35,393 bases of DNA, from positions 1 through 35,393 of the forward strand of contig BOBG01000010.1 in the NCBI GenBank assembly GCA_026002265.1, read 5' to 3'. This stretch comes from Spirochaetia bacterium (lineage in GTDB: Bacteria; Spirochaetota; Spirochaetia; Treponematales; Breznakiellaceae). The notes beneath the pieces were generated by a model, which was not told the origin of the DNA, did not search any database, and was given only the letters and a program-made list of their open reading frames with translations. The first letter of the stretch is position 1. Every line of letters starts with the position of its first letter. This document shows, piece by piece, positions 1-8,164 of the stretch. A program made the translations under genes and the position numbers.

Positions 1-2
1 AA

Positions 3-176
3 AAGCCGGATGTTGCATTGAAAGAAGAATTTTGTGAGAAGTTCGACCGGCTGTCAGCACAGGATAAGGAGTGGATGCTGACTCTGTTCAAATGGGTGAT
101 CCTTGCACAGAATGCCACCAAGGAACGTATCTGCCGGCAGTTCGGTATTGACCCTAAATCTGTGAAGCTGGATTAG
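3..176 (+). CDS. 3' end of an unidentified gene (5' truncated by window edge)
   Basis: An open frame enters from the left edge and ends at TAG (174-176), giving 57 residues that are mostly helical and charged, ending in RQFGIDPKSVKLD. The last ~25 residues (ATKERICRQFGIDPKSVKLD) look like a small helix-turn-helix, as in regulators or DNA-binding partners, but I cannot name a family. A strong rho-independent terminator follows 6 bases after the stop, which supports a real gene end. This terminator is close in sequence to the one behind the ParB-like gene at 19.9 kb, so both plus-strand cassettes may share ancestry or regulation. The gene is convergent with the tape measure gene. Function unknown. 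Confidence 0.55.
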   Translation, partial: KPDVALKEEFCEKFDRLSAQDKEWMLTLFKWVILAQNATKERICRQFGIDPKSVKLD

Positions 177-182
177 CATAAA

Positions 183-210
183 CCCCGGTCACCCGCCGGG
201 GCTTTCTTTT
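183..210 (+). terminator. Rho-independent terminator after the left-edge gene
   Basis: A CCCCGG / CCGGGG stem (183-188 with 196-201) has a 7-base loop and is followed by CTTTCTTTT. It lies between two convergent genes. On the opposite strand the hairpin is followed only by a short TTTA, so it probably acts mainly on plus-strand transcripts. Its stem and loop resemble the terminator at 19883-19917. Confidence 0.8.
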
Positions 211-249
211 CACTTCAAAAAAAGTTTGTGAACCTACATTCTAAAACTT

Positions 250-3200
250 TCACCGTGAATATTCCACCGTGATGTCCATCTTTTGCGTCAACGCTCTCAC
301 CGCAAGAACTAATTCATTGAAAATATTATCATACTCTGCCTCGTTTATTGATTTCCCACTCGGCCCCCGTTCTTCCAGCGCATTAGCATACCGGTTAAAA
401 AAGGTGCCAAATACCCCACGGAAATCCTCATGCCCCATCATTTCCGGACTAACCCGTGTATTAAATTCTTTATGGAGCACATCCTCTGCCGGCAAGTAAT
501 TGTAGCCGTTTGCACTCCAATCCCGCGCCCGATAATCAAGACTCGTATCACGTCCGGAGCTTGCGCTTAGTACCTTCGTATCAGTTATTTCACTGGTATC
601 ACCAAAGAAGGCTTTTTCTCCTTGACTAACAGCACCCCTTTGATTGTGCCACCATTTACCCGGATCGTATTCAGTACCATTTTTTGCCATCTCTATAGAA
701 TTTGCTTGTCCGGCGAATTCCATCTCACGTACTAAGTTAGCAAATTCAATAACATCACCGCCGGCTTGATTCATGATTCTTTGAGGAGTGTTTAATTGGT
801 TTGCTGCTGCTTGCTGACTATTTGTCAAATTACCCAGCTTTAATTGAATTGCATTTGCAGCGCTTCTTTCTTCTTGTGTGCCATTTTTGGCACTATATAA
901 CATCGCCATAAAATCTGATTTATCAGCGGCTTCCGATTTATCAAATAACGGGTTAGCTATTTTATCCACTCCCTCGATTACTTTTTCTTTTTCCAATAAC
1001 AAATTATATATCTTATCAACGGTTGCATCTATTCCGGCAACGCCGGCTATTTTCAGTTCGGCTAATTTCGATTCCGAGAAAGTATGTCCTAATTCTGCCA
1101 TTGCCGTCTCGAGGCTTTTCTGGCTAACGAGTAACTGTTTGTCCATACTGTCAAAACTGCCCGGATCGGATTGATATTTTTCTATTTCTTTCTGTAATTC
1201 GGCACTGCTTAAATCCTTCCCACGAGTTTGATACATTTCGTCAAACTGCGCCGCGGCTGTCCAGTTAAATCCATACGTGTTTTTAAGTTGTGCTGCCCGA
1301 TCTAACCTATCATTGCCGGCAATACTGTCTATTATGTTCATCTGCTCATGCACTAATTCCGGTGATGCGCCGCGCTCCATCAACAATAACGTATCCAACG
1401 AATCGCCCCGGAACTTCGTTGAAGGATTGTTCCCGGAACCATCAGGACTCATTACACGATTGAAAATATCAGCACCTTGCTCGCTATTTACTAGATTCCG
1501 TGCTGCCCGGTATGTTTGTATGTCACTGACACTTGAAAGGTTTACCGCATTTTGCACCGCACTATTCATCTGCGACAGCCGGTTCGCACCTTGCTCGCCG
1601 GTCCACATTGTATCGTTACCACTCATTTCCGATAAAAAAGTTAAATCACGAGTAATCTCGGCAGCGCCTTTTACAAAGCCTTTTTCAATTCCTTCCTCAA
1701 ATATGCGCTCTAGCCCGGTCAAAAACTCCTGAAATTGCCCTTTTTCCAGTCCGCTGGCTTTTGTCCCCTGATACGCAGTCCGCAGTATATCACCACCGCC
1801 GTACCGTGCCGATTTTGCCGCCGCTTGCGTCAACGCATCTCGGTCTGCACCGGTACCTCGTTCAAACCGGAATACTTGATCCGCTGTAGTATATGCACGT
1901 TCTCCAAGTCCTTGTTTCGCGAGTTGTTGCACGAGGTGCATACCTTCCTCGCCAGAATAGCCGGATCTATTCGCAGTGCCGGCGGCTTTTAGAAACGTTT
2001 GTAAAATAGCAGTAGTATTTCCTTCGTAACTGCCGGAATTGCGTAACAAAGCCGCTGTTTGCATCGCCGACTCGCTCTGCCGTTCCCAATTTTGAGAATG
2101 AGCCTCGTCTGTTTCTTTCTTTGCAGCACTAAATTCCCACGGTTTCCCGGCAAGATTCCCCAGTCCAGCACCGACCTGTGCAAGTCCCGGAATTCCCGTT
2201 ACGATACTCGCCGCAGCACCAGCGCCACCAAGTAGCATTGAACCCCAGCCGCTTACCTGATTCCCGGTACGCCTCTGTTCTTCAATCTGCGCTCCCCGCC
2301 AGTCGCCGGACCCTTCCTTACTTACTATAGACGCACGATTAGTTGTAGCCAGCAATAAATCGACTGACCTATTTATCGTACTCATCACCGAATCGATTGT
2401 TATTGTTTTATCCAGTCGATCTGCTACAGAATCGCCGGTACGTGGTTTAGAAGCAGGCTGTCTCACTTGCGGCTGATTTGTTTGACTATGGGTGTTTGTC
2501 GATTCGATGCTAAAATCACTTAATACATTCCGGACTCTTTCTATATCACTGCCGAGGTCTTGCAACTCTTCCCATGAACCAGCGTCCGCAGTTGCTCCTA
2601 CCGCGTTTGTCATGCGTTTTAGTGCATCGTTAAAATTTGATACTATCCGGTTGTTTAGCGTTGCGTTTAACGTGGGGCGTGTTGGTTCCGGTAAGCTTTG
2701 CCGAGTGCGCTCGGTTTGACTCATCGTTCTTGATAAGCCTGCAACTCTGCGCCAGTCACCACGTTCCGCGGCTTGATGCAACACAGTAGTCAAGCTTGAT
2801 AGTGCTGTTGTAAATAGTTCTATATCCGGCGGCTCTACTGGTTCGGGCTGTGTGGCTGGCAATGCTGGAGGCGGATTTGCAGGTTCTGTTTGTAGTGACA
2901 GTGTTGTATTATTCAGGTTTGGCGATTCTGGTATAGCAATTGATTCTGGGTGTTCAGTCGGCAATTCCGGAGAAGGCATTACCGGTATAGGTTGCCCGAT
3001 TGGAAAATCCGAAGGTGCGATATTATCTAAAAAAATATCCGGACGAATCTGCGTACTCGGTTCGGGTACTGGTATTTGTTGCCGGAAATCATTATAAGGA
3101 GAATGAATTGGTATAGTTTCTGCTGGGTTTAAGTGTAGTGTCGGCTGTAGGTTAGTTAATATTTGCGCTGCAACTCCAGTCAATCCTTTAATAGCACCAG

Positions 3201-4410
3201 CCAACAAATCAAAACTACTAGTGTCAATTTCCGGGATTCTAACCGGCTCCGGCTCTCTGATTGATTCCGGTTTCTGGATTGATTCCGGGATTCTAACTGA
3301 TTCCGGGATTCTAACCGGCTCCGGCTCTCTGATTGATTCCGGTTGTCTGACCGGTTCCGGGATTCTAACTGATTCCGGTTGTTTGACCGGCTCCGGCATC
3401 CGTGACCTCTGCTCCGGCTCCGGCTCTCTGACTGTTTCCGGTTGCCTGATTGATTCCGGCAGTTTAATTGTTTCCGGCTCTCTGACTGTTTCCGGTTGTC
3501 TGACCGGTTCCGGGATTCTAACTGATTCCGGTTGTTTGACCGGCTCCGGCTGTTTGATAGGTTCCGGCTCTCTGACTGTTTCCGGTTGCCTGATTGATTC
3601 CGGCAGTTTAATTGTTTCCGGCTGTTTGATAGGTTCCGGCTCTCTGACTGTTTCCGGTTGCCTGATTGATTCCGGCAGTTTAATTGTTTCCGGTTGTCTG
3701 ACCGGTTCCGGGATTCTAACTGATTCCGGTTGTTTGATTCTTTCCGGTTGTTTGACCGGCTCCGGCATCCGTGACCTCTGCTCCGGCTCCGGCAGTTTAA
3801 TTGTTTCCGGCTGTTTGATAGGTTCCGGCTCTCTGACTGTTTCCGGTTGTCTGACCGGTTCCGGTTGCCTGATTGATTCCGGTTGCCTGATTGTTTCCGG
3901 CAGTTTAATTGTTTCCGGCAGTTTGATAGGTTCCGGGATTCTAACTGATTCCGGTTGCCTAACTGATTCCGGTTGCCTAACTGATTCCGGTTGCCTAACT
4001 GTTTCCGGGTTATGTTCTACCTTTGGTTGCTTTATCGATTCTTGTCGTCGAATAGGATCAGTCTGTCTGATTGTTTCAGGAGGTCTAACCGGTATCTGTG
4101 GCCTCGCTGGTTCCAGTTGTTTAGGCGATGTTGGCTGCCTTGCTATTTCCGGTTGACGCACCGGATCGGGAATTTTAGCCGGTTCCGGGTAGCGTGCTGG
4201 CGGGATTGGTGTAGATTTTAACCCCGGTGTCACTTCAGATTTCTGCGGGGAGACTCGCATAGCCGGTAAGTCAATATCCAGCAATCCCGCGCCGGCTTGT
4301 GTTACTTCTTCTAACGTGCCAGCCAATTCATCTAGTGACCGGCTTGCTTGCCTCGCACCGGATTGTACGCCACTCGAATCGAGTGTTAATTTTATACCGA
4401 TATTTTGCAT
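250..4410 (-). CDS. Tail tape measure protein with long Pro-Glu repeat region
   Basis: The protein has 1386 residues. The N-terminus ([15 protein letters not shown], then a helix [15 protein letters not shown]) has the form typical of tape measure proteins (a short beta strand followed by a long helix). Residues ~72-394 are a hexapeptide-type array of the form (R/K)-x-P-E-(S/T/P)-(V/I). The remainder is long and helical, with a hydrophobic glycine/alanine-rich stretch ([20 protein letters not shown]) as seen in many tape measures that insert into the host membrane. The size also fits. A GAGG ribosome site precedes the ATG by about 7 bases. It is the last gene of the minus-strand run, downstream of the gpF-like head gene rather than next to sheath and tube genes, which is unusual. 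The tape measure assignment rests on architecture and size, not on a recognised catalytic motif. A large virion-associated protein of other function remains possible. Confidence 0.7.
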   Translation of the reverse strand: MQNIGIKLTLDSSGVQSGARQASRSLDELAGTLEEVTQAGAGLLDIDLPAMRVSPQKSEVTPGLKSTPIPPARYPEPAKIPDPVRQPEIARQPTSPKQLEPARPQIPVRPPETIRQTDPIRRQESIKQPKVEHNPETVRQPESVRQPESVRQPESVRIPEPIKLPETIKLPETIRQPESIRQPEPVRQPETVREPEPIKQPETIKLPEPEQRSRMPEPVKQPERIKQPESVRIPEPVRQPETIKLPESIRQPETVREPEPIKQPETIKLPESIRQPETVREPEPIKQPEPVKQPESVRIPEPVRQPETVREPETIKLPESIRQPETVREPEPEQRSRMPEPVKQPESVRIPEPVRQPESIREPEPVRIPESVRIPESIQKPESIREPEPVRIPEIDTSSFDLLAGAIKGLTGVAAQILTNLQPTLHLNPAETIPIHSPYNDFRQQIPVPEPSTQIRPDIFLDNIAPSDFPIGQPIPVMPSPELPTEHPESIAIPESPNLNNTTLSLQTEPANPPPALPATQPEPVEPPDIELFTTALSSLTTVLHQAAERGDWRRVAGLSRTMSQTERTRQSLPEPTRPTLNATLNNRIVSNFNDALKRMTNAVGATADAGSWEELQDLGSDIERVRNVLSDFSIESTNTHSQTNQPQVRQPASKPRTGDSVADRLDKTITIDSVMSTINRSVDLLLATTNRASIVSKEGSGDWRGAQIEEQRRTGNQVSGWGSMLLGGAGAAASIVTGIPGLAQVGAGLGNLAGKPWEFSAAKKETDEAHSQNWERQSESAMQTAALLRNSGSYEGNTTAILQTFLKAAGTANRSGYSGEEGMHLVQQLAKQGLGERAYTTADQVFRFERGTGADRDALTQAAAKSARYGGGDILRTAYQGTKASGLEKGQFQEFLTGLERIFEEGIEKGFVKGAAEITRDLTFLSEMSGNDTMWTGEQGANRLSQMNSAVQNAVNLSSVSDIQTYRAARNLVNSEQGADIFNRVMSPDGSGNNPSTKFRGDSLDTLLLMERGASPELVHEQMNIIDSIAGNDRLDRAAQLKNTYGFNWTAAAQFDEMYQTRGKDLSSAELQKEIEKYQSDPGSFDSMDKQLLVSQKSLETAMAELGHTFSESKLAELKIAGVAGIDATVDKIYNLLLEKEKVIEGVDKIANPLFDKSEAADKSDFMAMLYSAKNGTQEERSAANAIQLKLGNLTNSQQAAANQLNTPQRIMNQAGGDVIEFANLVREMEFAGQANSIEMAKNGTEYDPGKWWHNQRGAVSQGEKAFFGDTSEITDTKVLSASSGRDTSLDYRARDWSANGYNYLPAEDVLHKEFNTRVSPEMMGHEDFRGVFGTFFNRYANALEERGPSGKSINEAEYDNIFNELVLAVRALTQKMDITVEYSR
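3229..4197 (-). repeat. 18-bp-period coding repeat array (Pro-Glu hexapeptides)
   Basis: About 50 imperfect copies of an 18-bp unit encode units such as [19 protein letters not shown] larger-scale duplication is also visible: the segment encoding [14 protein letters not shown] occurs twice, 369 bp apart (anchors at about 3397 and 3766). Proline at a fixed phase with alternating Glu and Lys/Arg suggests an extended polyproline-II-like or disordered spacer. The DNA is likely prone to slippage and unequal recombination in multiples of 18 bp, which would keep the frame. Confidence 0.9.
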
Positions 4411-4423
4411 AGAAACCTCAATT

Positions 4424-5509
4424 TCACTTCACTGTTTTTCGCGGCTTGAACGTCCGAATCCAATGTCCGCGGCAGTTTGGATGTACTGTACCCACCGGCA
4501 CCCCGGACGTCGAATCTTTTCCTTCCCAAATCGCTACTTTGGCAAAATCGTCATCAATAGCCTCGTTTGGCAAACGATGATCGCTCCACAACGCTATAGT
4601 ACCATTCAATCTGGCACATTTTGGGCACGAACGGGTTAATTCAATCCGCTTAAAATATACCTTTTCATTCGGCTCTGTATAATGCAACTCTTCTTTTATG
4701 CCGGCTAGATTAGATGTGTTATTCATTTCTGTTTCGACTACCCGCCGCCAATCCTTATTTTCGCTTCCTAGTCGATTAAATAAATCTAATGCTACTTGCG
4801 ACTTGGTGCGGCGTTCTAGTATTCCATACAGGATCGTTTCCTTTATGTCATTCCGCACATTCTCGGTAACTCGCGTTACTTTTTGCGCTACATACTCTTC
4901 TGCCACCTGATAGTTACCCATTTCGTGCCGGTCGAGTTTATGGCCGAGTACGCTTTCGAGGTTTTTGTAATCTTGACTAATCCAATCAAAATCACGCCCT
5001 TTATACGTAACATCGTTCAAATGCTTTCGTGCCATAGCCGGAGTTCCCTGCTCTTGTATCATTCGATCAAGTAGTTTCCCGATAGTCACGGCACTTAAAA
5101 TGACCCGTTTTCCTAGCCCGGCAGTGTTCCGGTTCAGGAATTTCTCTATTGAAGCAATGAGTGCATCAAAATCTTTGTGATGTATCGGTTCGCCGGTTTC
5201 CGGGCTGTATATTAATTTCCCTTTCCAAATAACAGGATCATTACCACGCGCTTTTTTTAACTTAACTGACGGAAAATCGAGAGCTTGTGACACCGCCTCG
5301 TATACTTGCCGGGTTACTATTTCAAAATACCTGTTCCATTTATCCGCTACTTCTTGTTGCGAAAGATATTCGTAAGGCTCCTGTTTATGCTGTTCCTCTA
5401 CGATAATCGGCACATTAAGCTGGCGAGACACCTCACGGACTGCCTTTACTAATTTGTTTTCCCGGTTTTCCGGGGTTATATCCTGAATTGATAACGTTAT
5501 GTCACGCAT
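4424..5509 (-). CDS. Phage head morphogenesis protein (Mu gpF / SPP1 gp7-like)
   Basis: The protein has 361 residues. The C-terminal third has the hallmark of the Mu F-like family: [14 protein letters not shown], then [19 protein letters not shown] and a terminal [12 protein letters not shown], i.e. a CxxC...HPNCRGxW metal-binding-like pattern. Members of the family are minor head proteins that sit near the portal and are packaged in a few copies. The N-terminal two thirds are helical. The start ATG lies inside the end of the upstream small gene (13-base overlap), so the two are translationally coupled. The gene sits 18 kb from the portal and terminases, whereas gpF-like genes normally lie next to the portal. 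This suggests module shuffling. Confidence 0.85.
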   Translation of the reverse strand: MRDITLSIQDITPENRENKLVKAVREVSRQLNVPIIVEEQHKQEPYEYLSQQEVADKWNRYFEIVTRQVYEAVSQALDFPSVKLKKARGNDPVIWKGKLIYSPETGEPIHHKDFDALIASIEKFLNRNTAGLGKRVILSAVTIGKLLDRMIQEQGTPAMARKHLNDVTYKGRDFDWISQDYKNLESVLGHKLDRHEMGNYQVAEEYVAQKVTRVTENVRNDIKETILYGILERRTKSQVALDLFNRLGSENKDWRRVVETEMNNTSNLAGIKEELHYTEPNEKVYFKRIELTRSCPKCARLNGTIALWSDHRLPNEAIDDDFAKVAIWEGKDSTSGVPVGTVHPNCRGHWIRTFKPRKTVK

Positions 5510-5775
5510 TGCTGATCTCCCTCGGTTAAATATAGCCCTATCTTTCGCATCGCTCTACGTTTCACCTTTTCACAATAGGAAAAACTGGGCATACGATGCC
5601 GTTTCCATTGGACTAATGTACACGCTATCCACTGCACACTTTCGCCATCTAATTCAGACCGGATTATGATTTCTTTTTCGAGCAATGTTAAATTCACTTC
5701 AGTAAGCAAGGTCAAAACGGCGCTTTTGTCGGGATGCCGTAATGCCATTCGTACTTTTCGTATACTTTCCGTCAT
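5497..5775 (-). CDS. Small helix-turn-helix-like protein (sigma region 4-like?)
   Basis: The protein has 92 residues from the chosen ATG at 5775, which has GAGGG 8 bases upstream. An in-frame ATG at 5787 lacks a ribosome site. It is basic and helical. The segment from LTLLEKEIIIRSELDGES to KVKRRAMRKIGLYL resembles the spacing of sigma-70 region 4 / LuxR-type HTHs (helix, acidic turn, second helix, basic recognition helix with KRRAMRKI). The resemblance is by eye only. It could be a late-gene regulator or a small structural protein. It overlaps the start of the gpF-like gene. Confidence 0.5.
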   Translation of the reverse strand: MTESIRKVRMALRHPDKSAVLTLLTEVNLTLLEKEIIIRSELDGESVQWIACTLVQWKRHRMPSFSYCEKVKRRAMRKIGLYLTEGDQQCVT

Positions 5776-5796
5776 CAAAACCCTCATGCAATGTAG

Positions 5797-6189
5797 TTAA
5801 AAACTAAGCACCCCAGCACGCTCTGCGCGCAAACTCGATGCCCGCACCTCTAAAGTATTAAGGTTTGACTTTGCGATCTCCGATGGTTGGCTGCCCGATG
5901 CTACTGCGGAAGCTATCTCCGCAGTCGATCTGATTTTCTTTTGATCGATTTCTGCCAGCTCGCGGTCGATCTGCGCGATTCGCGCCGTAGCAGATTCCGC
6001 AGTTCGCTCTTCCAGAGTTTTCCCTAACACTAATTGCCCATTGATGCGCCGCACCAATCCTCCCGCGGCCTCGAATGCTTCATCGCTCACTGTCAATTCA
6101 GCAGCCGACAAACCGTCCATACTACGCATAGACTGGAGCGAGGTGTGGTGAACTATATCACCATTTTGTTTCACAGCAATGAAAACCAT
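5797..6189 (-). CDS. Small fibre-associated phage protein with C-terminal coiled coil
   Basis: The protein has 130 residues. The N-terminal half is beta-rich (VFIAVKQNGDIVHH...GLVRRINGQLVLG). The C-terminal half is a coiled coil (ARIAQIDRELAEIDQKKIRS ... LNTLEVRASSLRAERAGVL). The pattern of residue-number-like linker, then a helix containing a basic KKIRS kink, then leucine/alanine heptads is common in small proteins encoded just after tail fibre genes. An assembly or chaperone role is inferred from that position. A strong AGGGGG ribosome site lies in the end of the reverse transcriptase gene. Family assignment is uncertain. Confidence 0.6.
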   Translation of the reverse strand: MVFIAVKQNGDIVHHTSLQSMRSMDGLSAAELTVSDEAFEAAGGLVRRINGQLVLGKTLEERTAESATARIAQIDRELAEIDQKKIRSTAEIASAVASGSQPSEIAKSNLNTLEVRASSLRAERAGVLSF

Positions 6190-7383
6190 TTAATCCCCCT
6201 TAAATATTGTCTTGTTATACAAATAATCCATTCTTCTCACTGTATAGTACGCATTAAACCGGCGTCTAAACGTATTTCTCCACGACTGATACGATTCGTA
6301 TATGTCTTTTCCCGGTAATCCCACTTTAACCATCTTTTTAATCTTTCGGGCGATACGCCGCGTGGATTGCTGTCGAGGCAAACAGAGTATTTTACCGGTT
6401 TTTAATAGTGAATATCTACCCTGCAAAAAGATAAAACCATGTGACAATGACTCGATCCGAGTCTTTTTCACGTTAATTATAATACCCAGATCGTTACAAA
6501 TTGATTTTATTTTATCGAGACAGTGACAAAGATACTGTTTATCCTGATGGATCACATACAGATCGTCCATATACCGGCCATAATATTGAATACGCAATTT
6601 TTCTTTGATATAATGATCGAGCCGATTCGGATAAGCTATAGCGCAAATTTGCGATATTTGACTGCCGAGTCCCAGTGATCGGTTGTTACCAAAAACAGTT
6701 ACAAACGTTTCGCATAATGCAAGAATATCCGGATCGTGTATATGCTGGTGTAGTATTTTCAACAGTATATCATGCCGGATAGTGTCGAAGTATTTTGAAA
6801 AATCAATAGACAAAACATATCCATTATTTGAAAAACCATTTGAACGGTAAAACCGGGCAAGGTGTGTTTTAACTCTCTGTAATGCAAAATGTACACCTTT
6901 TCCCCGCAACGATGCGCCGTTATCATATATCAAAGATCGTGAAAGTAATGGTACTAATACTTGATCACACAAGCATTTTTGAACAACTCGTTCCGAAATA
7001 TGCACACTTTTGATGTGCCGGCATCTGCCTCTCTCGTGAACGTCAAAAGAGACAAAACCGGACTGAACACTTTCGCCGGCACGCAATTTTCGGTACGTTT
7101 CAGCAATATTCGATAAGGCATGGGCTTCGTAATGCTGCACAGATGCTTTCCACGAAACGCCCCGGCGGCTTTTGAGAAATGCAGTATAAAGATTATCCAT
7201 ATTCGCAACGTTAGCAAACGAATCGTAGTGAGTCGCAAATGCTTTTTTGTGTTCAGACCGTTTCTCGCATCGCCGCTCAAACCGAGCCTGTTTTCGTTCT
7301 CTACTATTCACTAAAAACCTCTCAAAAAAAAACGCCTTGTACCGTTTCTTGTCTGCGCCCAACGGCTTAAGTTCACCGGGCAT
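6190..7383 (-). CDS. DGR reverse transcriptase
   Basis: The protein has 397 residues. It copies the TR RNA into cDNA with adenine-specific errors. Visible motifs: finger motif with IYDNGASLRGKG (~152-163); motif A LSIDFSKYFD with catalytic Asp ~194; the DGR signature LGSQISQ at ~239-245 (group II intron and retron RTs differ here); and the catalytic YMDD at ~271-274. The thumb region with RRFNAYY follows. The basic N-terminus (RERKQARFERRCEKRSEHKK) and 'LYTAFLKSRRGVSWKASVQ' are typical of DGR RTs in gut phages. Start: the ATG at 7383 has no clear ribosome site. A GTG at 7311 with AGAGG 6 bases upstream is a serious alternative (373 residues). The gene follows TR directly, and its stop overlaps the ribosome site of the next gene. 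Confidence 0.95.
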   Translation of the reverse strand: MPGELKPLGADKKRYKAFFFERFLVNSRERKQARFERRCEKRSEHKKAFATHYDSFANVANMDNLYTAFLKSRRGVSWKASVQHYEAHALSNIAETYRKLRAGESVQSGFVSFDVHERGRCRHIKSVHISERVVQKCLCDQVLVPLLSRSLIYDNGASLRGKGVHFALQRVKTHLARFYRSNGFSNNGYVLSIDFSKYFDTIRHDILLKILHQHIHDPDILALCETFVTVFGNNRSLGLGSQISQICAIAYPNRLDHYIKEKLRIQYYGRYMDDLYVIHQDKQYLCHCLDKIKSICNDLGIIINVKKTRIESLSHGFIFLQGRYSLLKTGKILCLPRQQSTRRIARKIKKMVKVGLPGKDIYESYQSWRNTFRRRFNAYYTVRRMDYLYNKTIFKGD

Positions 7384-7616
7384 GAAAGAAAACTGCGCTC
7401 ATTTTCCCATGCAAGAAGCGTCCGCCCGGAACTATCAAGGCTCTCATGCTCCGAAAACTCGGAAAGAAATCCGCTCCTTTCTGACTGACGGGGGTGCGTC
7501 CCTTAAGGACTCCGCCGGTTAAAAATCGGGGGCGATGCCATTCGCGTTGGCAGCACCGTTGTTGTTGGCATTACCAGTGCTGTTCACATTGCAAAAGTTC
7601 GAGGACAGCGGATTCC
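7384..7616 (-). ncRNA. DGR template RNA region (TR plus downstream structured spacer)
   Basis: This 233-base non-coding gap between avd and the RT gene holds TR and, 3' of it in transcript sense, a spacer of about 140 bases to the RT start. The spacer can form small hairpins, for example a CCGA/TCGG stem with a GTTT loop at 7450-7461 and a GAAAG/CTTTC stem just upstream. In characterised DGRs the RNA downstream of TR is needed to prime cDNA synthesis and binds RT-Avd. That role here is inferred from position. No promoter of its own is obvious. Confidence 0.7.
7523..7605 (-). repeat. DGR template repeat (TR)
   Basis: Compared with the variable repeat at 8178-8260 (fixed offset of 655 bases), the 79-base core 7527-7605 has 8 mismatches, at 7542, 7548, 7560, 7565, 7566, 7583, 7590 and 7599. 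Every one is T in TR on the plus strand, i.e. A in the coding sense. A ninth A-type mismatch is at 7526. Read in the VR frame, TR would encode SSNFCNVNSTGNANNNGAA..., i.e. nine Asn (AAC/AAT) codons in the core. AAY codons are the classical substrate because mutation reaches many residues but no stop. The end beyond 7605 runs into the avd stop region and no longer matches VR. Confidence 0.95.
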
Positions 7617-8114
7617 TTATTCCAAACCCGGCGGACCGGGAGAAGAACCTTGAAATAATTTCTTGTTAGATTTTCTCCACCCTTTTAACAACTTGACTTC
7701 TGTCTCGATACGTCCGGCAAAGGGTGCTACTGTGCTAATTTTCAATGGCAAAATATCCGCACAGTATATTAGCTCTTGTTGTAGTTGCTCACAATTAATG
7801 ATTGACGCAGTTTGGAATCGGCGGCGTTCAGATAGTTCTTCCGGCGTTGTCGGGTATATAGAATTGCCGGCTGTGATATTGAGTATCAATTCACGCAACA
7901 GCCGAATGATTGACGCCCGGAATCCTTCGATGATCCAATGTGGATACTCTTCGACAACGGTCACTTGTTTGCCGTCAACTTCGTAGGTCTTCCGGACAGA
8001 GTCTTTCACACCGAAATCCCGGAGCAACAGGTTTGTCATGTCTTCTCGCAACTGCCGCGCGGTATGGTAGAATTCAAAATCGGATAGGCCTCGGCGGCCT
8101 TTGGGTACACTCAT
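7617..8114 (-). CDS. avd: Avd, accessory variability determinant of the DGR
   Basis: The protein has 165 residues, basic and almost all helical (FEFYHTARQLREDMTNLLLRD; WIIEGFRASIIRLLRELILNI; RRFQTASIINCEQLQQELIYC; AGRIETEVKLLKGWRKSNKK). This fits the four-helix bundle of the bAvd / 23S rRNA intervening-protein family, which forms a pentameric barrel, binds the RT and the template RNA, and is required for mutagenic homing. The position between the variable gene and TR is the canonical order (target - avd - TR - RT). ATG with GAGGAG 6 bases upstream. The conspicuous hairpin at 8131-8159 lies just before its ribosome site. Confidence 0.9.
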   Translation of the reverse strand: MSVPKGRRGLSDFEFYHTARQLREDMTNLLLRDFGVKDSVRKTYEVDGKQVTVVEEYPHWIIEGFRASIIRLLRELILNITAGNSIYPTTPEELSERRRFQTASIINCEQLQQELIYCADILPLKISTVAPFAGRIETEVKLLKGWRKSNKKLFQGSSPGPPGLE

Positions 8115-8130
8115 GAAAACTCCTCATGGT

Positions 8131-8159
8131 GATTCCTGCCGCACAAGGCGGCAGGAATC
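8131..8159 (-). other. Perfect 12-bp inverted repeat downstream of VR
   Basis: GATTCCTGCCGC at 8131-8142 pairs perfectly with 8148-8159 around a 5-base loop. It begins 5 bases after the fibre stop codon and 22 bases beyond the VR core, and has no T-run on either strand, so a simple terminator is unlikely. In the Bordetella phage DGR a hairpin/cruciform just past the VR end is needed for efficient target recognition. The same role is likely here. It could also tune read-through into avd. Confidence 0.8.
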
Positions 8160-8164
8160 TAGAA

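Noticed and set aside
3221..4156. 311-residue plus-strand open frame with [10 protein letters not shown] repeats
   Set aside because: It is the antisense of the Pro-Glu repeat array; the 18-bp period keeps the opposite frame open. No ribosome site and an extreme composition.
3229..4197. CRISPR-like regular repeats
   Set aside because: The period is 18 bp without unique spacers, in frame with a coding region. It is a protein repeat array.
7247..7522. 91-residue plus-strand frame across the TR spacer
   Set aside because: Antisense to the RT start and the DGR spacer; no ribosome site and no protein-like composition.
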